DNA from: Hydrogenophaga sp. A37
GTDB taxonomy: Bacteria > Pseudomonadota > Gammaproteobacteria > Burkholderiales > Burkholderiaceae_C
NCBI RefSeq assembly: GCF_002001205.1
Contig: NZ_MUNZ01000102.1
Span: 1-64,000 of the forward strand
Length of the DNA: 64,000 nt
Reading direction: 5' to 3'
The translations under genes were made by a program, and so were the position numbers. Within the stretch, counting starts at the first letter, position 1. Each line of letters begins with the position of its first letter. Of this stretch, positions 10,101 to 17,900 are shown in pieces. The notes below the pieces were generated by a model. It worked only from the letters and a program-made list of their open reading frames with translations, had not been told where the DNA came from and did no database searches.

Positions 10101-11295
10101 CGGGCTGCGGCAGCAGGTAAAGATCGCCGTAGTCGAGCACGGCGGCAGGGTCTGCTTGGAACACCGCTGCGCGCATCGGCTCGCTCAAAGTGGCCAGCCA
10201 TCCCGCCAGACCCCGCAGGTTGCTGATCAGGTGTTGCGGTGAGGCCAGCATCAAGGCCGACAACCGCCCCGGGCTCAGTCCGGCGTTCGTGATGCGGTGG
10301 GCCAGGTAACGCCCTGCCAGAAATTCGGCGACGGTGCGGTGACTGGCGGCGTAGCCATGTGGTTTAGCAAACACGCGGCGGCGCAGGACCTGCTGGACGG
10401 ACGTCTCTGAAAAGTCAGTTCTTGGCAGGCTGTCCAGCACATCGGTCAACCGCACACTGGCTTCAGGTTGGTTCGTCAGCGTGTCTTCGGCGATGTCACT
10501 GGCGTTGCTCAGCAGTTGCAGCGAACAGAGCCAGCCTGCGGCGTAGAGCAGGGTGTCGTGTCCCTGGGGCGGCCCCCAAACCCGGGTTTGCTTGTGGTGG
10601 GGGTTGGTTTCCCCCACCAGTTGCTGACAGGCCATCTCATAGGCTTCGTGTCGGGTCTGAGGCCAATGATTGGCATTGCCCCGCACGGCGGCCGCCAGCA
10701 ACTTCAGCGACTGCGGGTTGCGCAACATGTCGCCGAACCCCAGGCGCTGGGCTTGTTCTTCAAAACCGTCGATGTCCGGAACCTGTTCGTGCGCCAGAAC
10801 GGCTCGCGCTTGTTCAGGACTGAGCGGATCCAGCGAGAAGACCCGAACGCTGCGGCCAGGGACCACCGCTCGAATGTCCTGTGCGTCGGTGGTCAACCAG
10901 TCGGCCACGCGGCAGGCGATGCCAAAGCGCAGCAGGCGGGCTTCCGCAATGCGGGTACGCAAGGCGCGCCACACGCCGTTGTCTCCACTGGCGCGGGCTT
11001 CGTCCAGTGCGTCGATGAAAACGGGGTGCTCTGCGTTGTGTGGTGAAGCCGGTAGAACGATGAAGTCGTTGGCTGCGATGGGCGTGCCTTGCTCGCCCAG
11101 GACGAGCGTGGCCAGCGCTTTCATCGTCTCGGACTTGCCCATGCCCGGCTCACCCAGCAGCACAAACACGGGGACCTCTGCCAACTCGCGAACGGTGATG
11201 ACGGGGGCTGGCTCTTGGCTGGACCGGGCTGCCCCGTCGTCTTCGTTGGGCAGAAGCTCTGTGCAGGTCCGCTGCAACGGATCGACGGGCCACAT
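7168..11295 (-). CDS. Large STAND/NACHT-like NTPase with C-terminal PD-(D/E)xK-like domain
   Basis: A 1375-residue protein. Walker A is GEPGMGKSE (48-56) and Walker B is VFIDALDEA (92-100), followed by a NACHT/STAND-like helical region. The long middle (about 300-1200) is alpha-helical and repeat-like. The tail has a nuclease-like signature: D1270, then E1288-V-K1290, with WHEALW and QGIYLVLW around it, as in PD-(D/E)xK folds. The ATG at 11295 has GGAG eight bases upstream and sits two bases after the stop of the DUF4143 ATPase gene, so the two form an operon. GC is clearly lower than in neighbouring genes. Large NTPases of this shape often act in anti-phage defence; here that is an inference. 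Confidence 0.7.
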   Translation of the reverse strand: MWPVDPLQRTCTELLPNEDDGAARSSQEPAPVITVRELAEVPVFVLLGEPGMGKSETMKALATLVLGEQGTPIAANDFIVLPASPHNAEHPVFIDALDEARASGDNGVWRALRTRIAEARLLRFGIACRVADWLTTDAQDIRAVVPGRSVRVFSLDPLSPEQARAVLAHEQVPDIDGFEEQAQRLGFGDMLRNPQSLKLLAAAVRGNANHWPQTRHEAYEMACQQLVGETNPHHKQTRVWGPPQGHDTLLYAAGWLCSLQLLSNASDIAEDTLTNQPEASVRLTDVLDSLPRTDFSETSVQQVLRRRVFAKPHGYAASHRTVAEFLAGRYLAHRITNAGLSPGRLSALMLASPQHLISNLRGLAGWLATLSEPMRAAVFQADPAAVLDYGDLYLLPQPAKQTLIEQLSAHPRTSNLSNVWQKSVLYVPLVQPDMSGFVTAWFSTYRSERPTSSSQTTVAYVLLNALHHVPVDERWVAPFLGLIRDESVYIGVRVQALDALVVHSSPAETLELLDRLQHGTRPDEEGRLTGRLLQHLYPKHIPPSQVLRFMNLRTSGRQVTELRMFWTYDIARLTTPNLLPELMDAVERASTDGLFAEPPARVTGHRLEGLAKSAVDAIERYGTTIPIERLANWIKLCTDHKTSPFKHLEPQLAQRLDQWTAVQPERVEAVLAHWVRHGDKSWTAQNRIPSARRMVGLGQFWLKQAKAWDFTNDAAKAKDCLETAFWWVAQEGGGVSLNEFEEAAALSSTLQQALEPLLSSPLGEENWQRENWLQDQTYRKEQLANGDLNEQNRRYLLDHLEEIRNGKLLTYLSAAAWRDLRDDGYDGGDDAELIGQWREAYPELDSATREGYQAVLGQLTAVQANAAVRARKNGEILHIDLPCLLAAHHLFSEQTDRFFNLGEERLKALVTLHLLNHSAQHDWFLALVERYPSWVEDAWWDLCKRQLRSKKELRIPQMGLLRYELAASPLAVRLLSQALAAWPVKFAERNFSEFAELLEAVLRQCPAPELSRLIQTRLQRKSLGSLQTAYLLMAGLWVDHLEFTPKVQKGLISKQLVQTELLGFLGHLRRYGSESKSLPAWDAGTLDLLFRLFAPLCSPVHPVGTYSPGIKDAGRDFLYQLLASFRNDTSEAAQKVLAALLTEPSLSEWRSQLEETASRQAQARAEKSFVVPTPRQVALTLHNKAPANPSDLMAVALDALGDLQREIRNNPSNLINNFWTVDKNGKVPQPPHRPENTCRDVIAQWLSPRLSAMSVTVLPELQHGDQKRSDLGLLVHNVGAPEMLLPIEVKGDWHEALWTAAHLQLGQQYASDNRCLNQGIYLVLWMGDLQKLQQAHNLKVKTAAELQRALQQQEDQRGGPVRIRVIVLDLSIPNR

Positions 11296-11297
11296 GG

Positions 11298-12668
11298 TCA
11301 GGGCTCCGGCAGCCAATGGCTGGCGGGGTGTGTGAGCGCGTCGGCCAGGGCGAAGTCGTCTCCGCCGAGCACCTCGGTGCGGACATTCAACCGGTCGTGC
11401 TTTTCAGCGAAAGCACGCAAGCCCTTTCGGGCGCTCTGGTCGTGCGCGGCGGACTTCACTTCCAGCGCGCAAATGCGGTCGCCTTGCTGCAAGACGAAGT
11501 CCACCTCGTAGGGGCTCTCTCGCCAGTACGCCACGCTCATGCCATCGGCGGCGGAGTTGAGCAAGTGGGCGCCGATGCTGCTTTCCACCAGGTGGCCCCA
11601 GAAGGCGTGGTCGTTGCGAGCTTGCGCGAAGGTCTTTCCGCAGTACACCGACACGAACGCCGTGTTGAGCACGTTCAACTTGGGTGGGGCGGCGCGCTGC
11701 CGGATCATCTGCGCAGCGTATTTTTCCAGCCCGGCCAGCAGCCCTGCGGCGCGCAGCAGCTTGAGGTAGTGCGTCAGGGTGGTGGTGTTGCCCGCGTCGT
11801 TGAGTTGCACCAGCAGTTTGGTCAAGGCGACGATCTGGCCTGAATACGAGCACCCCACCTCAAAGAGCTGGCGCAGGACGGCGGGCTTTTCGATGCGAGC
11901 GAGCGCCAGGATGTCTTTCACCAGATTGGGCTCGATCAGGCTGTGGAGGACTTCGTTGCGCCAGCGAAGCTCTTGCCCCTGGACGACCAGCGGGGCCGGA
12001 CCCGGGTAGCCGCCGAAGTAGATGTACTGGTCCAGCGTGAAGCCGAAGCAGTCGCGCATTTCGCTGTACGACCAGTGCGTCATTTCCAGCAATTCAAAGC
12101 GCCCCATCAGGCTCTCGCTCAAGCCCCGTTGCATCAGCAGCGGCGCTGAGCCCAGCACCACGACGTGCATGGGTAGGTTTTGGGCGCGGTCCTGGTCCCA
12201 CAGGCCTTTGACCACGCTGGACCAGCCGGGGATGTGCTGGATTTCGTCGAAGACCAGAACATAGGGGGTGGGGCTGGTTTCTTTTTCTGTGGCGTGGGTC
12301 GAGGGCGGCCTGCCTGCCAACAGGGCTTCGATCGACTGGTGGTGCCAGGAACGGGCGGCGTTGCGTGCCGTTTGCCAGCGCTCGATCAGCCAGTTTTCGT
12401 TGCGTTGGGTGGGTGAATCGCTGCCGGCGCGAAACATCAGGCTGCGACCGACATCGACGCTGAAATCCGTGGGCAGCTCGTTTCCGGTGGATGTGGGGGC
12501 GTCGACCGCGTGGAATTGATAGGACGCCGGTTGCCGACCCCGCAGCACCTGTTGGACGGCGGTGGTTTTGCCAATCTGGCGTGGACCGGCCACGACGATG
12601 AGGCGGCGGACGGTTTCCGATACCCGCTCCTGAAGCAGGAGGGTGGCGGTGCGTTGGTAATTTTCCAT
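11298..12668 (-). CDS. AAA_14 / DUF4143 family ATPase
   Basis: A 456-residue P-loop ATPase of the AAA_14-DUF4143 type. Walker A is GPRQIGKTT (28-36) and Walker B is VLVFDE (137-142), followed by GSAPLLM. The C-terminal DUF4143 part (about 225-456) ends in a PD-(D/E)xK-like core: E388-V-D390 and E403-V-K405. Length is normal for the family, whose function is largely unknown. The ATG lies inside a perfect inverted repeat and has no Shine-Dalgarno site. The NTPase gene begins two bases after its stop. GC is lower than in flanking housekeeping genes, consistent with acquisition by transfer. Confidence 0.85.
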   Translation of the reverse strand: MENYQRTATLLLQERVSETVRRLIVVAGPRQIGKTTAVQQVLRGRQPASYQFHAVDAPTSTGNELPTDFSVDVGRSLMFRAGSDSPTQRNENWLIERWQTARNAARSWHHQSIEALLAGRPPSTHATEKETSPTPYVLVFDEIQHIPGWSSVVKGLWDQDRAQNLPMHVVVLGSAPLLMQRGLSESLMGRFELLEMTHWSYSEMRDCFGFTLDQYIYFGGYPGPAPLVVQGQELRWRNEVLHSLIEPNLVKDILALARIEKPAVLRQLFEVGCSYSGQIVALTKLLVQLNDAGNTTTLTHYLKLLRAAGLLAGLEKYAAQMIRQRAAPPKLNVLNTAFVSVYCGKTFAQARNDHAFWGHLVESSIGAHLLNSAADGMSVAYWRESPYEVDFVLQQGDRICALEVKSAAHDQSARKGLRAFAEKHDRLNVRTEVLGGDDFALADALTHPASHWLPEP

Positions 12669-12700
12669 GATTGAGTTATTTTACTCAATCATGGAAAATT
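12659..12700. promoter_or_regulatory. Perfect 18-bp-arm inverted repeat over the ATPase start codon
   Basis: Arms at 12659-12676 and 12683-12700 are exact reverse complements, separated by six bases. On the minus strand the spacer region reads TAAAAT, like a -10 box, and the ATG of the ATPase gene lies nine bases after it, inside the second arm. That would place transcription initiation almost at the start codon. No Shine-Dalgarno is present. It may be an operator, a promoter for a near-leaderless mRNA, or a start-occluding hairpin. Confidence 0.65.
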
Positions 12701-12741
12701 GAGGATAGACGCCAGCAGAGATGGGCGAACGGGGCAAGTGT

Positions 12742-14943
12742 TCAGGGACCTGCAGAGGCCTTGCTTTTTGGGGCACCCGCTCCCTTCACCCCCGCCCCAC
12801 GCACCTCGATGCGCACGCTGTCAATCACCTCGCCGCGTGCGGTGGTGAGTTCAATCACATGCCGGCCCGGCCAGGGCATCCATTGCACTTCTTTGCCGCG
12901 CCCCAGCGGCTGGCCGTCCAGGCGCCAGCGCACGTGGCCCGCTTCGGCCTTGAGCGTGAGGCGCTGGTGGCGCGGTGGGATGTCCGGGTCCAGCGCGAGG
13001 ACGGTGCCGCTGGTAGGGCTGAGGATGCGTGGTCGGCCACCCGCCGCCGGGCCGTCGTCCGGCGAGCTCAGTGCAAACAGCGGCTGCTCGGTGCCGGCGA
13101 GAAACCACTCGCGCCGTGCTGGCTCGATGCGGTCGCCGAAGCGCACGTCCTGCGCCACCAGCCCGGCGGGCGGCCGGGGTGCGCGGCTGGGCTGGCGCTC
13201 GTGCAGCCAGCGCATCACGCCCGCCCACACCGGCGCCGCGCCGCTGGTGCCGCTCACGTCGCCCATGGGCGCGCCGCTGGCGTTGCCCACCCACACGCCC
13301 ACGGTGTAGCGCTGCGACCAGCCCAGCGCCCAGTTGTCGCGCATGTCTTTGCTGGTGCCGGTTTTGACGGCGGTCCAGAAGCGGGTGGCGAGCAGGCTGT
13401 CGCTGCCGAAGGTGGCGGCGCGGGCGTTCGCGTCGCTCAGGATGTCGCCGACGATGAAGGCGGCGCCCGCGTCGATGGCCTGGCGCGCTGAGCCCGCGCC
13501 CGGCCCCCCCGCCAAGGGCGCCACGCCGCCGTGCCGTCCCTGGTTGGCGAGCGTGCGGTAGGCGTTGGTGAGCGTGAGCAGGCTCACCTCGGCGCTGCCC
13601 AGCGCCAGCCCCAGGCCGTAGTGGTCGCCGCTCTCGCGCAGCGGCAGACCCAGCGCCACCAGCTGGCGCGCGAAGGCGTCGGGCGAGACCATGACCAGCG
13701 TGCGCACGGCGGGGATGTTGAGCGACGAGGCCAGCGCGCTGCGCACCGAGACCCAGCCCCGGAACTGGCGGTCGTAGTTCTGCGGGATGTACAGGCCGGC
13801 GGCGGTGGGGATGTGGGTGGGCGCGTCTTCGATCAGCGAGGCCGCGCTGAGCCGCCGTTCGGCGATGGCCTGCGCGTAGAGCAGGGGCTTGAGCGTGGAG
13901 CCGGGCTGGCGCAGCGCGAGCACGGCGTCCACCTCGCTGGCCTGGCTCAGGCGCCCGGACGAGCCCACCCAGGCCAGCACCTCGCCGCTGGCGTTGTCGA
14001 GCACGAGCACGGCGCCGTCTTCCACGCGCTGCATCTGCAGCTCGCGCAACTGGCGCTGCAACAGCTCTTGCGCATGGCGCTGCAGCGGTGCCCACAGCGT
14101 GGTGCGCAGCTGCGGCGGCACGGCGCCCTTGGCGGGCTGGGCGCGCCATTCGGCCAGGGCGCGTCGCGTGGCGTGCGGGGCGATGCCGTCGCTGGGGCTC
14201 CAGCGGCGCTCGCGCAAGGCCATGTCCGCCAGCAGGCGGATGCCGAGGCAGCCCGCTGGGGCGGCGCCGCTGGCGCGCTGCATGGCCTGGCGCACCGCAC
14301 AGGCGCGCTCGGCCACACGCTCGCGGCCGGCGTTGGGCGCGCGCACCAGCGCGGCGGTGAGGGCCGCTTCGTCGGCGTCCAGCCCGTGCGGGGCTTTGTT
14401 GAACAGGCTGCGCGACAGCGCGTCAATGCCGATGATCTCGCCGCGAAACGGCACGCGGTTGAGGTAGGCCTCCAGGATCTGGTCTTTGCGCCAGCGCGTC
14501 TCCAGCCACTGCGCCCAGACCGCCTGCCCGGCCTTCTGCGTCCAGCTGCGGCCCTGCTGGCCGGCTTTGAAATCGGCGTCGAGCAGGCCGGCGAGCTGCA
14601 TGGTGAGGGTCGATGCGCCGCGCGTGCGGGTGTTCCAGAGGTTGCCCCAGGCCGCCGAGGCCACGGCCTGCCAGTCGACCCCGGCGTGTTCGTAGAAGCG
14701 CCGGTCTTCGCTGTACACCAGGGCCTGGCGCAGCGCGCTCGACACCTCGGGCAGCGCCACCCATTCGCCTTGGCGCACCGTGGTGTCGGTGCGCAGACGC
14801 TGCAGCAGCTCGCCATGGCGGTCGAGCACCCGGGTTTCGGACGAGGGGTGCGAGGCCTTCACCTCGGCAAACGTGGGCAAGGCCTGGGCCGGCAGCGCGA
14901 GGCTGCCCGCCAGAAGCGCCGTGACCCATGCGCGCAGCTTCAC
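12742..14943 (-). CDS. pbpC: Penicillin-binding protein 1C (peptidoglycan glycosyltransferase/transpeptidase)
   Basis: A bifunctional class A PBP of 733 residues. A signal-anchor-like N-terminus is followed by a GT51 glycosyltransferase domain (SEDRRFYEHAGVDW near 78-91, TLTMQLA near 112-118). The transpeptidase domain has S349-T-L-K352, a downstream SLN and KTGTS. A C-terminal biPBP_C-like module follows. The start is the GTG at 14943, overlapping the TGA of the alpha-2-macroglobulin gene as GTGA. Pairing of pbpC with a bacterial alpha-2-macroglobulin is widespread, and the two probably act together in the periplasm, one repairing wall and the other trapping proteases. Confidence 0.95.
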   Translation of the reverse strand: MKLRAWVTALLAGSLALPAQALPTFAEVKASHPSSETRVLDRHGELLQRLRTDTTVRQGEWVALPEVSSALRQALVYSEDRRFYEHAGVDWQAVASAAWGNLWNTRTRGASTLTMQLAGLLDADFKAGQQGRSWTQKAGQAVWAQWLETRWRKDQILEAYLNRVPFRGEIIGIDALSRSLFNKAPHGLDADEAALTAALVRAPNAGRERVAERACAVRQAMQRASGAAPAGCLGIRLLADMALRERRWSPSDGIAPHATRRALAEWRAQPAKGAVPPQLRTTLWAPLQRHAQELLQRQLRELQMQRVEDGAVLVLDNASGEVLAWVGSSGRLSQASEVDAVLALRQPGSTLKPLLYAQAIAERRLSAASLIEDAPTHIPTAAGLYIPQNYDRQFRGWVSVRSALASSLNIPAVRTLVMVSPDAFARQLVALGLPLRESGDHYGLGLALGSAEVSLLTLTNAYRTLANQGRHGGVAPLAGGPGAGSARQAIDAGAAFIVGDILSDANARAATFGSDSLLATRFWTAVKTGTSKDMRDNWALGWSQRYTVGVWVGNASGAPMGDVSGTSGAAPVWAGVMRWLHERQPSRAPRPPAGLVAQDVRFGDRIEPARREWFLAGTEQPLFALSSPDDGPAAGGRPRILSPTSGTVLALDPDIPPRHQRLTLKAEAGHVRWRLDGQPLGRGKEVQWMPWPGRHVIELTTARGEVIDSVRIEVRGAGVKGAGAPKSKASAGP

Positions 14944-17900
14944 TTCACCGGCTCCACGGTGACACGCGCGTTGGGCAGCTCGCCGAACACCTCGGGCGCG
15001 TACATGGCCTCGATGCGCGTGGGCGGCAGCGCGAAGCTGCCGGCGTTGTTCAGGCGCAGGGTGTACTCGGTCTTGAAGCTGCCGGCGCTCAGGTGGTCGT
15101 AGTAGCTGCGGAAGGCCTCGAAACTGCGTTCCTCGAACACCGGCCAGCCCTTGCCCGAGCGCTTCTCGCCGGCGGTCGCGATCTGTGAGTCGCGCCCCAG
15201 ACCGCTGCCGAGGATGCTCGCGCCGCCGGGGATCGGGTCGCTCAGCACCACCCAGGTCATGTCGGTGCTGGCGGTCACCTCGATCTTGACGCGCAGGATG
15301 TCGCCCCGGCTGTAGCGCCCGGCCACCGCCTGCTCCACGGGCGTGATGGTTTTCTTCACCTGGTAGCCGGCGAACATCGGCGCCTTCAGGTCGACCGCCG
15401 CGAGCGATTGCAGCGTCACCCACGGCTTGCCCGTGCCGGTGTGCGTGGCGGTCAGCGTCCCGGCCTCTTTGGGCCAGGGCAGGGTGGCGCTGTTGTGGCG
15501 CCAGGGGCCGGAGGGGCTGTTGGGTGAAGCGTTGGTGGGACTGACGGTGGCGAAGCCGGCGGCCACCGGGGCCTGGCCGTCGGCGCGCACCACCTGGCTC
15601 CAGTCCACGGCGGCGCTGGCCGTGCCCAGGGTGGCGCGCGTGCTGCCGGTCACCGGCGTGGCCTCGAAGCGGGCCGAGAATTTCTGCAGCGCCAGGCCGC
15701 CCCAGAGGTTGGCGGTGGTGGTCTGCCAGGTGCCGCGCTGCTGGCGGGCTATGAAGCCGCTGGCCAGGCGGCCCATGTCGTCTTTCCAGGCCGGGTCGTC
15801 CATCACGGCCAGCAGCAGGCGCGCGGTGTTCACGTCGCCGTTCTGCATCAGCCACCACCAGTGGTCGTCGGCCTCGGTGCTGAACACCAGTTTCGTGCCC
15901 TGGTACGACAGCCGCGCGCGCAGGATCTGGTTCGCCTCTTTCAGCCGCTCGGCGCGCTGCGGCACATCGTTCACCCGCTTCAGGATCTGCAGCCAGTCGA
16001 TGACCGCGTGCGTGGGCCACTGGTTGGGCGCGATGTCGATGCTTTGCAGCAGCCGCGCCGAAGCCCGGCCGTGGCGCGACAGGGCCTCGATGGCGGCGAG
16101 CTTGCGCACCGTGAGGTCCTGGCGCGGGCTCCAGAAGCGGCGCTCCACGCGGCCCTGCACAAATCCTTCGAGGCCGCGCAGCAGCGTGTCGCGCGATGCC
16201 TCGGGCAGCGCCCAGGCCGGGTCCAGGGCCGATGCTTCGTGGCTCGCGGCCAGCAGGTAGGCGCTGAGCGTGTCGCTGCCCGAAGGCGCGTCGCCGTCGC
16301 GCGGCGGGAAGTAGCTCGCGAGGCCGTCGGCGTCGAGGTAGGTGGGCAGCTGCGCCACCACGGTCTGCCACAGGGCCGCGTCGCGCAGGCCGATGGACTT
16401 GGACGTTTTCTGCTCCAGACAGGCAAACGGGTAGTTGGCGAACCACTCGCGCACCGCCGGCAGGCCCTCGGCCAGCGTGGGCTGCAGGCTCATGCGGATG
16501 CCGCCGCGCAGCGCGCCCTGCGGGTCGGCCTGTGCGCCCGCGGGCGGCGCCACCGGCAGGGTCAGCGGGCCATCGAGCTGCGCCAGCGTGGCCTGCTGCA
16601 CGGTGATCGGCACGGCGGGCACGATGCGCTGGCTGGCCTTGAGCGCGTCGCGCGCGCCACCCGCCTGGTCTTGCACCTGCACCTCCCAGAGCAGCGCTTC
16701 CTGCCGGGTCATGCCCAGCGGCACCGGCGCGGTCACGTCCCACGTCACCTCGCGCGTTTCTCCGGCGGGAATGGCCAGCGTCTGTGGGGGCGTGTCCAGC
16801 AGCGTGGCGCGCGCCGACACCGCCACCTGCATCGCTTTGGGTGTCGTGTTGCGCAGGCTGAACATCGCGGTGAAGCGGTCGCCCTCGCGCACCAGGGGCG
16901 GCAGGCCGCTGATGATCTGCAGGTCTTGCGTGGTTCGCATCTGCGCCTTGCCGGTGCCGAACAGGCCGAGGCCCGAGTCGGCCACCGCCACGACCTGGAA
17001 GCTGGTGAGCGAGTCGTTGAGCGGCACGCTCACGGTGGCGCGGCCCTTCGCGTCCAGCACCACCGAGGGGTTCCACAGCAGCAGCGTGTCGAACAGCTCG
17101 CGCGTGGGGCTGTGGCCGCCGCCGCCGCCCGCCGGCACGGCCTTGCGACCGTAGTGGCGCCGGCCGATGATTTCCATCTGCGCGGTGGCCGTCTCCACAC
17201 TCCAGTTGCGCCGCTTCCACATGCCGGCCAGCAGGTCCCAGCTGGGGTTGGGGCCGAGTTCGAGCAGGGCCTGGTCCACCACCGCGAGCGCCACCTCGGC
17301 GTTCGCCGCCGGTTGCCCGTTGGGCAGCGTGGCTTGGATGGTGACCAAGGCCTTGCCGCGCACGGCATAGCTCTCGCGGTCGGTGCTCACCGCCACTTTG
17401 ATTTCGTGCGCCGCGATGCCCACTTGCAGCTCGGTCACACCGAGCCGGTAGGCGGGTTTGCTCAGGTCCACCAGCGCGGTCGGCGCCACGTACTCTCGGC
17501 CCTCGTACCAGAAGGCGTTCCACCACTCGCGCGGGGCCTTGTAGCCCCAGGTGAAGGCGCTGTACCAGGGCACATCGCGCAGGCGCCCGCGCAGCGCCAT
17601 CACGCTCACGAACACATTGGGACCCCAGTCGGCCTCGACCTTGAGTTCGATGGTCGGGTCTTCGCCGTTGAGTTGCACCACCCGCGTCTCGACGATGCCC
17701 TCGCGCTCGATGCTCACCAGCGCGGTCGCGAAGCGGAACGGCATGCGCACCTGCAGGCGCGCGGTCTCGCCGGGCTGGTAGCGCTTTTTCTCGGGCAGCA
17801 GGTCCATGCGGTCGTGGTCCTCGCCGCCAAACCACAGCTCGCCCTGGCGCGTCACGTACACCGAGGCCACGCTCTGGTGCTTGCGCCCCTCTTTGTCCTG

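Noticed and set aside
11296-11316. An upstream TTG start for the large NTPase at 11316
   Set aside because: It is a weaker start codon and overlaps the ATPase gene; the ATG at 11295 has a well-spaced GGAG.
7168-12668. Reading the accessory module as a restriction-modification system
   Set aside because: No methyltransferase and no type I or III subunits are present; only ATPase and nuclease-like domains.
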